From: Bacillota bacterium
GTDB lineage: Bacteria > Bacillota > Limnochordia > Darwinibacteriales > Darwinibacteriaceae
Assembly: GCA_029776155.1 (NCBI GenBank)
Contig: JAKOTU010000055.1
Location: 93,739-157,738 of the forward strand
Direction of reading: 5' to 3'
DNA: 64,000 nt
The translations under genes were made by a program, and so were the position numbers. This document shows positions 7,734 through 17,656 of the stretch, in pieces (the stretch's first letter is position 1; every line of letters starts with the position of its first letter). Under the pieces are notes generated by a model. That model was not told where the DNA came from. It worked only from the letters and a program-made list of their open reading frames with translations, and did no database searches.

Positions 7734-8617
7734 TACCGCAACGCCTCCACCAAAACCTGCAGGTTGTATTCCATCAAATCCACATAGGTGGGTACCTCAG
7801 CAGTCAGGCTGTCGCTGTACAGGGTGAAAACCTCAGCTCCCACCTCCTGCGCCAGAGCCCGCATGTAACGGCTGCCTGCATTGAGCTGCGGTTCGGTGAA
7901 CACAACTGGCCGCTCCATCCCCCGGAGCAGATCCACCAGGCGGCCCAAGTCCCGGGGATTGGGTTCAGCCTCTGGGTTGTCCACCAAAAAATCCACAGCC
8001 GCAAAACCATAGCGCTCGGCCAGGTAGCTGAAGGCATTGTGGTACGCCACGATCACCCTGTTCTCTGCCGGGATCTGCCCCAGTTCGCTCTGGAGCTTCT
8101 CATCCAAAAGGTGAAGCCGCTGGATGTAAGCGTCAGCACGCTGGGCGAAGTAAGCTGCCGACTCAGGCCTGAGCTCCTGCAGGGCCTGGGCAATTCTCTC
8201 CACGTAGCTAACCGCGTTGGGCACACTCAGCCACAAGTGGGGATCGGCAGCGTGCTCGTGCCCAGCCCCCTCCAAAACAGGCAGGTCTTCGGCAACCCGC
8301 AGCACCCCGACCCCGGTTCGGGCCGCGCTCTGCACCACGGGGAGCAGCCAATCGTCAAATCCACCTCCGTTGGCCACCACCAAATCGGCCCGGGCGATCA
8401 GGCCCGCTTCCCGCGGGGAGGGTTCCCAGGTATGGGGATCGGCTCCCAGAGGTACCAGCGACCGCACGACCACCTGTTCGCCCCCCACCTGCTGGACAAA
8501 ATCCTGCAGAATGGAAAAGGTGGTCACCACCTGCAGCTGCCTGGCTTCCAGGAGGCTGGCACCTCCCAGGAGTACAACCACCAGCACCAGTAAGGAGACC
8601 CCAATCCCTCGCCTCAC
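7733..8617 (-). CDS. Metal-binding periplasmic/extracellular protein (ZnuA/TroA family)
   Basis: 294 aa, GTG start. N-terminal signal peptide without a lipobox cysteine. Cluster A-I features: VVTTFSILQDFVQQVGG, GADPHTWEPSPREA (first metal His), HAADPHLWLSVPNA (second His), IVAYHNAFSYLAERYGF (third His) and a C-terminal Asp in LYSDSLTAEVPTYVDLM. The His/Asp-rich loop near residue 120 is very short (GHEHAADPH), unlike typical ZnuA, so Mn2+ is as likely as Zn2+. First gene of the metal importer, 24 bp after manA. Confidence 0.92.
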   Translation of the reverse strand: MRRGIGVSLLVLVVVLLGGASLLEARQLQVVTTFSILQDFVQQVGGEQVVVRSLVPLGADPHTWEPSPREAGLIARADLVVANGGGFDDWLLPVVQSAARTGVGVLRVAEDLPVLEGAGHEHAADPHLWLSVPNAVSYVERIAQALQELRPESAAYFAQRADAYIQRLHLLDEKLQSELGQIPAENRVIVAYHNAFSYLAERYGFAAVDFLVDNPEAEPNPRDLGRLVDLLRGMERPVVFTEPQLNAGSRYMRALAQEVGAEVFTLYSDSLTAEVPTYVDLMEYNLQVLVEALR

Positions 8618-8641
8618 TCAACATCATCCTTTCCAGCCAGC

Positions 8642-9583
8642 CTAAACCGGGCTGCTTGTTAGAATAATCCCTTCTGCCTCCAACTCACAGCGGCCCAAGG
8701 CCGCAGGCAGCAGGCAGGACTGCCCTGCAGCCAGCTCGGTAACCGTACCCCGGTAGAGAACCCGGGCTGGTCCCGCCAGGGCCGTTAAGATCTGGAACCG
8801 GCCCGACAGCTCCACCACCCCCTGGGGTTTGTCCAGTGCGGAAAAGCGGAAGTAACGGCTGCAGCGGGCTAGTTGATACTCCCGCTGCCGCGCTTGGGGC
8901 GAAAAATCAATTACCTCCAGGGCCTGCTCGATGTGGAGCTCCCGGGACCTGCCTTCCCCATCGACCCGATCCCAATCATAGACCCGATACGTGGTATCTG
9001 AGTTCTGCTGGATCTCCGCGACCAAACATCCCGCGCCCAAGGCATGTACCAGCCCGGCTGAGATGGGGTAGACCTCCCCCGCCTGCACAGGAACTTTGTT
9101 CAAGCAGGCTAGAATGGCTTCGCCACCCTCAGCGACAGCCTGGGTGAACTGTGCCTTCGTGACGCCAGGCTTCAGCCCCCAGATGATCCAGGCACCTGGT
9201 TCACTGTGCACGATGTACCAAAGTTCAGTCTTGCCAAAAGCCTCGCCGCTGTGGCGCTGCACATACTGGTCATCGGGATGGACCTGCACCGACAGGTCAT
9301 CATGGGCGTCAATCAGTTTGAGCAGCAGGGGAAACTTGCCTAGATTCAGGGCCGTCCCCAAAAGCTCCTCCCCATAGTCCTCCACCAACTCGGTTAAGGT
9401 GCGCCCGGCCAAGGGCCCCCGCTCAACCACACTGGTGCCGTGGGGATGGGCAGCCACGTCCCAGCTTTCCCCAATGGGACCGGGAGGCAGCGCGCGCCCC
9501 AATATCCTCTCCAGCTGCCTGCCTCCCCAGATCTTTTCCTTGTAGATGGGATGGAAAGTAAGTGGATAAAGCTCCTGTTTCAT
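8642..9583 (-). CDS. manA: Mannose-6-phosphate isomerase, class I (short Bacillota form)
   Basis: 313 aa. Interconverts mannose-6-phosphate and fructose-6-phosphate using one Zn2+. Metal ligands are visible in SVQVHPDDQYV (His), KTELWYIV (Glu) and AGLVHALGAG (His); the opening KEKIWGG is characteristic. The length of about 310 aa is usual for Bacillota enzymes, which lack the extra domain of the E. coli protein. It starts 9 bp after pgi ends, and both enzymes feed fructose-6-phosphate, so the pair is functionally coherent. Confidence 0.95.
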   Translation of the reverse strand: MKQELYPLTFHPIYKEKIWGGRQLERILGRALPPGPIGESWDVAAHPHGTSVVERGPLAGRTLTELVEDYGEELLGTALNLGKFPLLLKLIDAHDDLSVQVHPDDQYVQRHSGEAFGKTELWYIVHSEPGAWIIWGLKPGVTKAQFTQAVAEGGEAILACLNKVPVQAGEVYPISAGLVHALGAGCLVAEIQQNSDTTYRVYDWDRVDGEGRSRELHIEQALEVIDFSPQARQREYQLARCSRYFRFSALDKPQGVVELSGRFQILTALAGPARVLYRGTVTELAAGQSCLLPAALGRCELEAEGIILTSSPV

Positions 9584-9592
9584 GCCGCCCTC

Positions 9593-10945
9593 CTACTTCA
9601 ACCGTTTTTCCAGCTCGGCCCTCTGGGCTGCAAAGCCCGGCTTGTCCAGGAGGGCAAACATGTTCCGTTTGTACATCTCCACTCCCGGCTGATCAAAGGG
9701 GTTCACGCCTAATAGGTAACCACTCAAGGCACAGGCCTTCTGGAAGAAGTAGAGCAGAGCTCCAAGATAGTAGGGGCTCAGCTCGGGCAGCTCCACAACC
9801 AAGTTGGGCACTCCCCCGTCCGTATGGGCCAGGACGGTCCCTTCAAAGGCCTTCCTGTTGACCTCGCTCAGGCTCCTACCCGCGAGGTAGTTCAAACCAT
9901 CACTGTCCTTTGCATCAGCCGGTACCAGCAGATCTACCCCAGCCTGGTCCACCCACACCGTGGTGGCAAAAATGCTGCGCGTCCCTTCCTGCATAAACTG
10001 CCCCAGCGAATGGAGATCTGTAGTGAAGTTGACGCTGGCGGGGAAGATGCCCTTTTGGTCCTTGCCTTCGCTTTCCCCAAAGAGCTGTTTCCACCATTCG
10101 CACAAAAAGTAGAGGGAGGGCTCATAGTTCACCAAAACCTCGATGGTTTTTCCTTTGCGGTAGAAAATGTTGCGCAGGGCCGCATACTGGTAAGCCCCGT
10201 TCTCCTCGAGAACTGGCCGGCTGTACCAGCTTTGGGCTGCAGCTGCCCCCGCAAGCAGGGCATCAAGATCGATTCCGGCCGCCGCGATGGGCAGCAGCCC
10301 CACCGGGGTGAGCACAGAATAGCGTCCGCCGATGTTTCTGGGAATCACAAAACTGGTGTAGCCTTCCGCTTCGGCCATGCTGCGCAGGGCTCCAGAGGAA
10401 GCATCTGCTGTGACGTAAATGCGCTCCCTAGCGCCTTCCACTCCGTACCTTTCTTTCAGAAGCTCCCGCAGGATGCGGAAGGCGATGGCAGGCTCCGTTG
10501 TGGTGCCCGACTTAGAGATCACATTCACCGCGAAGTCCTTCTCCCCAATAACTTCCAAGAGCTCCCGCAGGTACTTGCTGCTGATGGCGTGTCCGGCAAA
10601 GAAAATCTGGGGCGTTCTGCGCTTTTCCCTCCCCAGCAGGTTGTAAAACGAATGGGTCAGGGCGGCGATCACCGCACGGGATCCTAGATAAGAGCCGCCA
10701 ATGCCAACAACGATGAGCGCCTCCGCCTGGTCTTGAATCCTCTGGGCGGCCTCCTTTATGCGGTCGAGTTCTGCCCGGTCCAAGCTCTGGGGAAGATCCA
10801 GCCAGCCCAAAAAGCTGCTGCCGGGGCCGGTTTTCTCGTGGAGCTGCCTGTGGGCTTCAGCCACGTAAGGCGCAAGCATCTCTATTTCACTTTGGCGCAC
10901 AAAAGGTGCTGCGTAGCTGTAGTTGAATACAAGTTCCTTCACCAT
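9593..10945 (-). CDS. pgi: Glucose-6-phosphate isomerase
   Basis: 450 aa from the ATG at 10945, chosen for the GAAGGGAATGAG ribosome binding site just upstream. Both PGI signatures are present: [19 protein letters not shown] near residue 210 and [18 protein letters not shown] near 410; [11 protein letters not shown] and [10 protein letters not shown] mark the sugar-phosphate-binding SIS region. Interconverts glucose-6-phosphate and fructose-6-phosphate in glycolysis and gluconeogenesis. It heads a minus-strand run of eight closely packed genes ending at 4356. Confidence 0.97.
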   Translation of the reverse strand: MVKELVFNYSYAAPFVRQSEIEMLAPYVAEAHRQLHEKTGPGSSFLGWLDLPQSLDRAELDRIKEAAQRIQDQAEALIVVGIGGSYLGSRAVIAALTHSFYNLLGREKRRTPQIFFAGHAISSKYLRELLEVIGEKDFAVNVISKSGTTTEPAIAFRILRELLKERYGVEGARERIYVTADASSGALRSMAEAEGYTSFVIPRNIGGRYSVLTPVGLLPIAAAGIDLDALLAGAAAAQSWYSRPVLEENGAYQYAALRNIFYRKGKTIEVLVNYEPSLYFLCEWWKQLFGESEGKDQKGIFPASVNFTTDLHSLGQFMQEGTRSIFATTVWVDQAGVDLLVPADAKDSDGLNYLAGRSLSEVNRKAFEGTVLAHTDGGVPNLVVELPELSPYYLGALLYFFQKACALSGYLLGVNPFDQPGVEMYKRNMFALLDKPGFAAQRAELEKRLK

Positions 10946-11057
10946 TGTCTCATTCCCTTCTTCAACGTGCCTTTCTCTGGAATCAATACGACACCGTGAT
11001 TTAGTCACCTTCCATCAGCTCCCACTTTGTGGTAAACTAAGGGCGGAGGTGACTTTT

Positions 11058-11771
11058 GTGGACGTAGCAATAATTGCAGCTATGGACGAAGAGATGGCGA
11101 CCCTGCGCGGGAAGCTGGAGGCCGCAGAGGCTGCGGCCGGTCCCGGTGCCGACCTGCCCATCTACCAAGGCAGAATGCAAGAATTGGACATAGTTATTGT
11201 GCGCTGCGGCATCGGTAAAGTCAATGCCGCCCTTGCTGCCCAGTATACCATAGATCATTTCAAACCCAAGGCGATTCTAACCAGCGGTGTAGCTGGGGCC
11301 CTCAGCCCCCTGGTGGGTGTTGGGGACATCATCATCGCCACAGGAGCCCAGCAGCATGATTTCGATGCCCGGGGCTTTGGCTATGCCCGGGGGGTTATTC
11401 CCAGGCTGCCCGTGAGCTTGTTCCCCTGCGACCCGCGCCTAGTGGAACTGGCCGTAGAGGCGGCAGAGCACGCGGGGGACTTGCGGGTGCACCAGGGGTT
11501 GGTGGTCTCGGGCGATCTGTTTGTGAGTTCGCCACAACAGAAGCAGGAAATCCTGGAGTTCTTCCCCGAAGCCCTCTGCGCGGACATGGAAACGGCCAGC
11601 ATCGCCCAGGTAGCAGCACTGAACAACGTTCCTTTCCTCAGCATCCAGACCATTTCCGACGCCGCGGATGAACAGGCTGCCCAGTCCTTTTACCAAACCT
11701 TGGACGATGTCCTCGCCCAGCTCAACTCAGTGGTAGAGAAGCTGCTGGAAGCCCTAAAGGGCAGGTTCTGA
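11058..11771 (+). CDS. mtnN: 5'-methylthioadenosine/S-adenosylhomocysteine nucleosidase
   Basis: 237 aa from the GTG at 11058, eight bases after GGAGG. Starts VDVAIIAAMDEEMA, with the proton-relay Glu in MDEEM; GIGKVNAALAAQ and TSGVAGALSPLVGVGD form the phosphorylase-like core; the ribose-binding ADMETASIAQVA and catalytic Asp in TISDAAD are present. Cleaves adenine from SAH and MTA. Together with luxS 1.5 kb downstream this gives the two-step SAH detoxification route. Its last 18 bases overlap the convergent cwlD gene. Confidence 0.95.
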   Translation: MDVAIIAAMDEEMATLRGKLEAAEAAAGPGADLPIYQGRMQELDIVIVRCGIGKVNAALAAQYTIDHFKPKAILTSGVAGALSPLVGVGDIIIATGAQQHDFDARGFGYARGVIPRLPVSLFPCDPRLVELAVEAAEHAGDLRVHQGLVVSGDLFVSSPQQKQEILEFFPEALCADMETASIAQVAALNNVPFLSIQTISDAADEQAAQSFYQTLDDVLAQLNSVVEKLLEALKGRF

Positions 11772-12518
11772 CTGTTCGCCAAAGCGCCAGTCCCAAAAAT
11801 GCAGAATTGCTTGGCAGAGGGCTCCGGCCAGGGCCCTACGGAACTGGGGATCCCCCAGCTTGGCCAGATCCTGGGAGTTGGACATGAAGCCCACCTCCAC
11901 CAGGACCACTGGCGGCCTGGCTTTGAGCAGAAGCAGTGTGCTGCGGGGGATGGGTTTTCCTTCATTGAGCAGCTGTACTTTCTCCAGCTCCTCCAGGACC
12001 AATTGGGCATAGATCCGACCCAGGTAGCTGTCCTGCATATAAAAAACCATGGCCCCCGCTTCCCGGGAATCCTTGGCCGCGTTGGCGTGCACGCTCATGC
12101 CCAGCTGGGCTTGGTTCATGAGTTTGAAGCGTCCTAGAAGGTCCCGGCGGTGGCGGGTACCTTCGCTGACCAGGTGACTTACATCCCGGTCCGAATCGCG
12201 GGTGAGGCCCACCTTCAGCCCCTCGTCCCTGAGCAGTTCTGCCATCTGCAGCACAATGTCCAACACGTAGTCTTTCTCGTAGATCTCTCCTTCTCCCACG
12301 GCGCCTGAGTCGATACCGCCGTGGCCCGGATCAAGCATAATGTCGTAAACAACGTCCTGGTGCAGCAAACTCAGGGTGTGCAGTCCCAGGGGATAGTGCT
12401 GATACAAAGAAAGCAGTATAATCAGTCCAAGGGCAGCAAGCAAAAACCAGCCTACCCCCCGGGGAATAATCAGAATGTACAAACGGGACATGCGCTTGGG
12501 GCCCCCTTTCCCTCCCAT
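11754..12518 (-). CDS. cwlD: N-acetylmuramoyl-L-alanine amidase, CwlD-like
   Basis: 254 aa; ATG behind GGGGGG at 7-8 bases. An N-terminal anchor (about residues 20-42) is followed by an Amidase_3 domain with zinc ligands in MLDPGHGGIDSGAVG (His), the Glu of GEIYEKDYVLD and SVHANA (His), plus the catalytic Glu in VLVEVGFMSNSQD. Size and single membrane anchor match CwlD, which in endospore formers strips peptides from cortex muramic acid on the way to muramic-delta-lactam. A general cell-wall amidase is the alternative. It is one of the clearest hints that the organism sporulates. Confidence 0.85.
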   Translation of the reverse strand: MGGKGGPKRMSRLYILIIPRGVGWFLLAALGLIILLSLYQHYPLGLHTLSLLHQDVVYDIMLDPGHGGIDSGAVGEGEIYEKDYVLDIVLQMAELLRDEGLKVGLTRDSDRDVSHLVSEGTRHRRDLLGRFKLMNQAQLGMSVHANAAKDSREAGAMVFYMQDSYLGRIYAQLVLEELEKVQLLNEGKPIPRSTLLLLKARPPVVLVEVGFMSNSQDLAKLGDPQFRRALAGALCQAILHFWDWRFGEQSEPAL

Positions 12519-12525
12519 GTATATT
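12496..12525 (+). promoter_or_regulatory. Possible promoter for the SYLF-luxS pair
   Basis: TTGGGG (12496-12501), an 18-base spacer and TATATT (12520-12525) lie 53 bases upstream of the SYLF gene. The -35 match is weak, so this is tentative. It overlaps the beginning of the divergent cwlD gene. Confidence 0.35.
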
Positions 12526-12577
12526 CCCCCCGGGGTTGCCCTAAGCCGAGAATAACTCCAGAAAGGAAGGATAAGGG

Positions 12578-13261
12578 ATGCGGAAAGTACTGTGTTTGGC
12601 GCTCATCCTGGTTGTCTTAACCAGCGGTTGGGCCGCGGCAGCCCAGCTGCCCGGAGAGCTCTTGGAGGAAGCAGTGGCCGTCCTCAAGGAAATGGCCCAG
12701 CAGCCCGATGCCGCCCAGCTGAAAAGCGTACTGCGCAATGCCCACGGGATTGCCATCTTCCCCTCGGTCATTAAAGCCGGATTGGGGATCGGCGGCAGGT
12801 ACGGAGAAGGGGTAGTGCTCAAGCGCGATGTGGAGACAGGCAAATGGTACGGCCCCTACTTCGTTGAGATGAAGGGTCTGTCCTACGGCCTGCAGGCGGG
12901 GATCCAGAGCATTTCCTTGGTTCTGGTGGTGAATACGGAAGAAGGAATCAAAAGCCTGCAGGAAGGGCGGATCACCTTGGGCGGCAATATTTCCATGGCC
13001 GCCGGACCCGTGGGACGCTCGGCGGAGGCCAGCACCGACATCCAGCTCAAGGCAGCCATGTACAGCTATTCCATGAGCCGGGGCGTCTTTGCCGGGGCAT
13101 CCTTTGAAGGTTCCACCATCAGCAACAACGCCAGTGCCAACAGGATCTACTGGGATGGGGATATGACCCCCCGCCAGATGTTGAACCAAGAGGCCAAAGG
13201 AGACAAAATCCAAGGCCTGCTCGGGGAGCTCAACCGCATTATCGATGAAGTTCAAGAATAG
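12578..13261 (+). CDS. SYLF-domain (Ysc84/DUF500) lipid-binding secreted protein
   Basis: 227 aa; ATG after GGAAGGATAAGGG. A signal peptide with a TSGWAAAAQ cleavage region covers residues 1-23. The rest is the SYLF fold: NAHGIAIFPSVIKAGLGIGG, GRYGEGVVLKRD, SYGLQAGIQSISLVLVV, GGNISMAAGPVGRSAEAST, SYSMSRGVFAGASFEGSTI. SYLF proteins bind phosphoinositides in eukaryotes; bacterial members are exported and their role is unclear. Ends 8 bp before luxS, so the two are probably co-transcribed, an arrangement whose meaning I cannot tell. Confidence 0.9.
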   Translation: MRKVLCLALILVVLTSGWAAAAQLPGELLEEAVAVLKEMAQQPDAAQLKSVLRNAHGIAIFPSVIKAGLGIGGRYGEGVVLKRDVETGKWYGPYFVEMKGLSYGLQAGIQSISLVLVVNTEEGIKSLQEGRITLGGNISMAAGPVGRSAEASTDIQLKAAMYSYSMSRGVFAGASFEGSTISNNASANRIYWDGDMTPRQMLNQEAKGDKIQGLLGELNRIIDEVQE

Positions 13262-13269
13262 GTGAGGTT

Positions 13270-13731
13270 ATGCAGGAAATCAAAGTGGAGAGCTTCTCCC
13301 TGGACCATACCAAAGTCCATGCGCCCTATGTCCGCCAGGCCGAGGTGCTGCACACTCCCAAGGGGGATGTGATCGTCAAGTACGATCTCCGTTTTACCCA
13401 GCCCAACCAAGAGATCATGCCCACAGGAGCGGTCCACGCCCTGGAGCACTTTCTGGCTGGGTTCCTCCGGGAGGAACTGGAAGGAGTAATCGATCTTTCG
13501 CCCATGGGCTGCCGTACGGGCTTCTACCTGATCAAGCTGGGGCAGGCAGGGGTGGAAGAGATCGCCTTGGCCTTGATCAGGGCCTTGGGGAGAATCTTGG
13601 AAGCCAAAAGCGTCCCGGCGCGCAGCCCAGTGCAGTGCGGCAACTACCGGGATCTCTCCCTTTTTGGTGCCCAGGAGTACGCCAAAGCGGTGAAGGAGAA
13701 ACTGGAAGTAAAGTACGCACATGTGCGCTGA
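13270..13731 (+). CDS. luxS: S-ribosylhomocysteine lyase
   Basis: 153 aa, the usual length. Converts S-ribosylhomocysteine to homocysteine and DPD, the precursor of autoinducer 2. Metal ligands are in AVHALEH (H56, H60) and SPVQCGNY (C123); the catalytic cysteine is C81 in SPMGCRTGFY. It completes the SAH recycling route begun by mtnN nearby. A strong rho-independent terminator follows. Confidence 0.97.
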   Translation: MQEIKVESFSLDHTKVHAPYVRQAEVLHTPKGDVIVKYDLRFTQPNQEIMPTGAVHALEHFLAGFLREELEGVIDLSPMGCRTGFYLIKLGQAGVEEIALALIRALGRILEAKSVPARSPVQCGNYRDLSLFGAQEYAKAVKEKLEVKYAHVR

Positions 13732-13752
13732 AGCACGCAGGACACAATTAAC

Positions 13753-13786
13753 GGAACCGGGGCAGATGGCCCCGGTTCCCCTTTTG
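13753..13786 (+). terminator. Rho-independent terminator after luxS
   Basis: Perfect 11-bp GC-rich stem (13753-13763 with 13769-13779), five-base loop, then CCTTTTG. It lies between convergent luxS and glnS and may serve both, though the minus-strand tail (GTTAATTG) is less T-rich. Confidence 0.85.
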
Positions 13787-13792
13787 TCCCAA

Positions 13793-15466
13793 CTATTCGC
13801 CCTTGCTCTGCAGTTTGGCCCAGGTGTCCTTCAGGGCCACTGTGCGGTTGAATACCAGCCGATCAGGCGTGGAATCTGGGTCCACGCAGAAGTAGCCCAA
13901 CCGCTCGAACTGGAATTTATCACCGGGTTTAACACCCTTCAGGTTTTGCTCCACCCTGGCCTCCGTGACCACCTCCAGGGAGTTGGGGTTCAAGTTCTCC
14001 AACAGATCCCCCTCGCTGGGATCTTCTTTATTGAAGAGGTGGTCGTATAACCGCACCTCCGCGGGGAGAGAGAAATCCGCAGCCACCCAGTGCAGCGTGG
14101 CTTTTACCTTGCGCCCATCAGGGGCTGAGCCGCCCTTGGTCTCGGGATCGTAAACCGCCCTGAGCTCTACTACATTCCCCTGCTCATCGTAGATAACATC
14201 GGTGCACTTTATGAAGTAGGCAAAACGCAGCCTTACTTCCCGGCCTGGGGCCAAGCGGTAAAACTTCTTGGGTGGATCGACCATGAAGTCGTCCCGCTCA
14301 ATGTAGATCTCCCGGGCAAAGGGTACCTTGCGGGTGCCCATGCTTGAATCGCTTGGATGGTTGGCAGCCTCTACATACTCCACCTGCCCTTCAGGGTAGT
14401 TCTCAATGACCACCTTCAAGGGCCTGAGCACCGCCATGGTGCGGGGCGCGGTCCTATTCAGGTCTTCCCGCACGCAGTGCTCCAACAGGGCGTAGTCTAC
14501 GATGCTGTTAGCCTTGGCCACACCTATGCGTTCGCAAAAGTCCCGGATCGCGGCCGGTGTGAACCCCCGGCGGCGCAGGCCGGCTAGGGTGGGCATGCGG
14601 GGATCATCCCAGCCTCTAACCACCCCCTGCTCCACCAGCTGCAAGAGTTTGCGCTTGCTCATCACCGTGTAGCTCAAGTTCAAACGGGCAAACTCGATCT
14701 GCTGGGGATGGGGTTTGGGATAGACCTGTTCTAGAATCCACTCATAAAGGGGCCGGTTGTTCTCGAACTCCAGAGTACAGATGGAGTGGGTAATGCCCTC
14801 GATGGCATCGGACAGGCAGTGGGTAAAGTCGTACATAGGATAGATGCACCACTTGTCGCCGGTACGGTGGTGGGGTACCTTTTTAATGCGGTAGAGGACG
14901 GGATCGCGCATAACCACATTAGGCGCGGCCATATCAATCTTGGCCCGCAGTACGTGACTGCCCTCTTCGAACTCACCCTTTCTCATGCGCTCGAAGAGCT
15001 CCAAGTTCTCCTCTACCGAACGGTTGCGGTAGGGGCTTTCCTTCCCAGGCTCGGTTAAGGTGCCGCGGTACTCCCTGATTTCATCGGCGCTGAGTTCACA
15101 CACATAGGCTTTACCCTGCTTAATCAGCTCCACGGCATACTCATACAACTGATCAAAATAATCGGAGGCAAAATAGAGGTGCTCTCCCCAATCAAAGCCC
15201 AGCCAGCGCACATCTTCCATAATGCTTTCAATGTATTCCACATCTTCCTTCTCCGGATTGGTGTCATCAAAGCGCAGATGGCACCGGCCTTGATAATCCT
15301 TGGCCAAGCCGAAGTTTAGGCAGATGGATTTGGCATGTCCAATGTGCAGATAGCCGTTGGGCTCAGGTGGGAACCTGGTGACTACTTCCTTTACCTTGCC
15401 CGTGGCCAAATCTTCATCAATGATGCTGCGGATAAAGTTGCTTGGGGTATTGGTGTTCAGATCCAT
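13793..15466 (-). CDS. glnS: Glutaminyl-tRNA synthetase
   Basis: 557 aa from the ATG at 15466, behind GGAGGAGAGG. Class I synthetase with the HIGH motif in [17 protein letters not shown], the GlnRS-typical [11 protein letters not shown], and a KMSKS-like VMSKRKL; the C-terminal anticodon-binding beta barrels ([17 protein letters not shown] onward) are complete. It charges tRNA-Gln directly. Most Bacillota instead make Gln-tRNA through GatCAB, so this gene was probably acquired by transfer in the lineage. Last gene of the sfsA-HAD-kinase-methyltransferase run. Confidence 0.95.
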   Translation of the reverse strand: MDLNTNTPSNFIRSIIDEDLATGKVKEVVTRFPPEPNGYLHIGHAKSICLNFGLAKDYQGRCHLRFDDTNPEKEDVEYIESIMEDVRWLGFDWGEHLYFASDYFDQLYEYAVELIKQGKAYVCELSADEIREYRGTLTEPGKESPYRNRSVEENLELFERMRKGEFEEGSHVLRAKIDMAAPNVVMRDPVLYRIKKVPHHRTGDKWCIYPMYDFTHCLSDAIEGITHSICTLEFENNRPLYEWILEQVYPKPHPQQIEFARLNLSYTVMSKRKLLQLVEQGVVRGWDDPRMPTLAGLRRRGFTPAAIRDFCERIGVAKANSIVDYALLEHCVREDLNRTAPRTMAVLRPLKVVIENYPEGQVEYVEAANHPSDSSMGTRKVPFAREIYIERDDFMVDPPKKFYRLAPGREVRLRFAYFIKCTDVIYDEQGNVVELRAVYDPETKGGSAPDGRKVKATLHWVAADFSLPAEVRLYDHLFNKEDPSEGDLLENLNPNSLEVVTEARVEQNLKGVKPGDKFQFERLGYFCVDPDSTPDRLVFNRTVALKDTWAKLQSKGE

Positions 15467-15521
15467 GCATATCCTCTCCTCCAGTTTCCTATCCTCCACT
15501 GTAACACAACCACACGGGCTG

Positions 15522-16709
15522 TCAAGTTTCGGCAGCGCTCCGCCCCCTCAAGAGTACTTCCAAGGTGGGGGTAATGCCCCAGTGCGCTTTAAAACCGATG
15601 TACTCTTCCTCGGCCCGAACCCTGTCCTTCCGTCCTTCCTTAAAGGCCCGAATCAAGAGGTTCTTGGGGGTGTGCTCCAAGTCGATAAACTCCATAATCT
15701 GCACCGTGTACCCCTGGGTTTCCAGGAGTTTGCCCCTGGCCGCATCGGTGAGGAGGGCCGCAACCCGCTCTTTAAGGACGCCGTGCTGCAGCAGCACCGG
15801 GTGGGTAGCCGTCTCCAGCTGTGGGAGTACTTCCTGCTGACAGCAGGGCACAGCCAAGATCACCTGGGCGCCCCAGCGCACCCCTTGGGCCAAGGCGTAA
15901 TCCGTCGCCGTATCGCAGGCATGCAGGGAAACCACCAGATCCACTGGGCCCTCGGCTTGAAAGCCGCGGATATCGCCGCAGATAAATGCCAGCTGCCCAT
16001 AGCCCAGCTTCCTTGCCGTTTCATTGCAAAACTGCACCACATCTTCCTTGAGATCCAACCCAGTGATGCGCACCGAAAGCCCCAGGTGCTCCACCAAGTA
16101 GTGGTAAAGGGCGAAGGTGAGATAAGCCTTGCCGCTGCCGAAATCCACAATCCTCAAAGGCGCATCGGGGCGCTGCTTGAGGTAAGGGAGGCAGTCTTCC
16201 ACCACTTCCAAGTACTTATTCAGCTGGCGGAATTTGTGGTAGCGCTTGGCCAGCACTTTGCCGGAACTGTTCATCACGCCAAGCTCCACCAAAAAGGGGT
16301 AGGGTGTTCCTTCCTGCAGGATGTAGCGTTTGGCGCGATTGTGCTCCAGGCTCACCTCTGCCTGGCTGCGGGAAGGGGGCTGGCGTAGGATGTTGATATC
16401 ACCTTTTTTGCTCACCAAGACCTGATAGTCCGCCTGGGCAGTGCAGAGCAAAGCCTGGCGGAAGGTATGCTGCAAAAGCTCCAGGATGAGTTCGCTGGCC
16501 TGCTCAGGTAGGAGGTTTTCGTGCAGTACTTTGTTATCTGCCTGATAGGCTGCCTGGTAATGCAGGCGGCCTTTTAACTCCACAGGCCGCAGAGTCACCC
16601 GGGCGTAGGGATGGGACTTACAGCGCCTTTTACTCACCGTGGCCCCAAGGAGCCCGCCGGCAGTAACCACCTCCTGGAGGAGGGGCGCTAGTTTATGCAC
16701 TTCTGTCAT
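15522..16709 (-). CDS. Class I SAM-dependent methyltransferase (Methyltransf_32-like)
   Basis: 395 aa; ATG after AGGTGAGTAGCG. The N-terminal half (about 1-165) carries [20 protein letters not shown] and [22 protein letters not shown]; the C-terminal half is a Rossmann methyltransferase with motif [29 protein letters not shown] and [14 protein letters not shown]. The combination matches a conserved family annotated only as SAM-dependent methyltransferase, with eukaryotic relatives thought to modify RNA. Substrate unknown; an RNA substrate is the likelier guess. Between a kinase-like gene and glnS on the same strand. Confidence 0.85.
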   Translation of the reverse strand: MTEVHKLAPLLQEVVTAGGLLGATVSKRRCKSHPYARVTLRPVELKGRLHYQAAYQADNKVLHENLLPEQASELILELLQHTFRQALLCTAQADYQVLVSKKGDINILRQPPSRSQAEVSLEHNRAKRYILQEGTPYPFLVELGVMNSSGKVLAKRYHKFRQLNKYLEVVEDCLPYLKQRPDAPLRIVDFGSGKAYLTFALYHYLVEHLGLSVRITGLDLKEDVVQFCNETARKLGYGQLAFICGDIRGFQAEGPVDLVVSLHACDTATDYALAQGVRWGAQVILAVPCCQQEVLPQLETATHPVLLQHGVLKERVAALLTDAARGKLLETQGYTVQIMEFIDLEHTPKNLLIRAFKEGRKDRVRAEEEYIGFKAHWGITPTLEVLLRGRSAAET

Positions 16710-16723
16710 CGCTACTCACCTAT

Positions 16724-17656
16724 CTAGCGTGCCACCAGCTTCTCGATGACCGGCTGGAGAAAATCCTGCTGATCATACACCCAAAGCAGCATGGCTAAGT
16801 TTTTATCCGCCAGGGCAGTTTTGCCAAGATCCAGGAAATGGGCAATAAACAGGAGTTGGATCAGGTAGATGATATAGACAAAGGCAAACGCTTCCGTTCT
16901 GGTCAAGGGAGCCTCCCCATCATAGCTGGAAATGAGTTCCTGCACCAAACCGGGCCACTCCAGGCGCTTTTTGGGGTCAGCAAATACTTCACTGAGTATG
17001 GCGGTGGCTAAATAGCATAAGTCGAACAGGCGGATGCCCAGCCTCACCCGATCAAAATCCAAGATGCCCGCGATCTTGCCTTGGCGGAAGATCAGATTCC
17101 CTGGGTGGAAATCCCTGTGGATGAGCTGTCTAGGCAGGGCTTCGTAAGGATTCACCAGCTCCCCTTCCAGGGTCTCCCGCAGGGCATGCAGGCCATGGCC
17201 CAGAGTGGCAGCGGCGTGGGCCTGCACCAACGGCCAGGCGTAACTGGCCGCCTCTTGGAACAGATCAAAAACGGGGAACGCATCGCTGGCCTGATAGCCA
17301 GCTAAGGCTAGATGCAGCCGGGCCAAAGTGGAAGCGGCTTCCCGGACGAACTCCACTGTGTAGCCGCCCAGTTGGTTGCCGGGCAGACCTTCCACAAAGG
17401 GGTACAGGACGTAGATCCCCAGCTGGTATTCGGCCCAAGGCGTTCCCTGGACGGTGTAGAGCAGTGGCGAAATGGGCTGCCCTTGAGCAGTGAGCCAGTT
17501 GAGGAGGTTATACTCCTCCCACACCTGGGTGCGCGCTTCCCTGTGCTTGAGGATGTACACTTCCTTGCCCAGCTGGACGCGCCAAACCCCATCTTCCAGA
17601 GGAAAGATCTCCGCCTGGCCAAACTTGGAACCCCACTTCTCCAACAGTTCTTTCAC
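16724..17656 (-). CDS. CotS-like phosphotransferase (APH/choline-kinase fold)
   Basis: 310 aa; its GTG overlaps the upstream HAD stop (GTGA). The kinase-like fold shows the ATP lysine in EVYILKHRE, the catalytic loop LIHRDFHPGNLIF and the metal-binding Asp in GILDFDRVRLG. The pattern and length match the CotS/YutH/YsxE group of spore coat-associated kinases and other small-molecule aminoglycoside-type phosphotransferases. Substrate unknown. Coupling to a HAD-type phosphatase suggests the two act on related phosphorylated compounds; that is inference. Confidence 0.8.
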   Translation of the reverse strand: MKELLEKWGSKFGQAEIFPLEDGVWRVQLGKEVYILKHREARTQVWEEYNLLNWLTAQGQPISPLLYTVQGTPWAEYQLGIYVLYPFVEGLPGNQLGGYTVEFVREAASTLARLHLALAGYQASDAFPVFDLFQEAASYAWPLVQAHAAATLGHGLHALRETLEGELVNPYEALPRQLIHRDFHPGNLIFRQGKIAGILDFDRVRLGIRLFDLCYLATAILSEVFADPKKRLEWPGLVQELISSYDGEAPLTRTEAFAFVYIIYLIQLLFIAHFLDLGKTALADKNLAMLLWVYDQQDFLQPVIEKLVAR

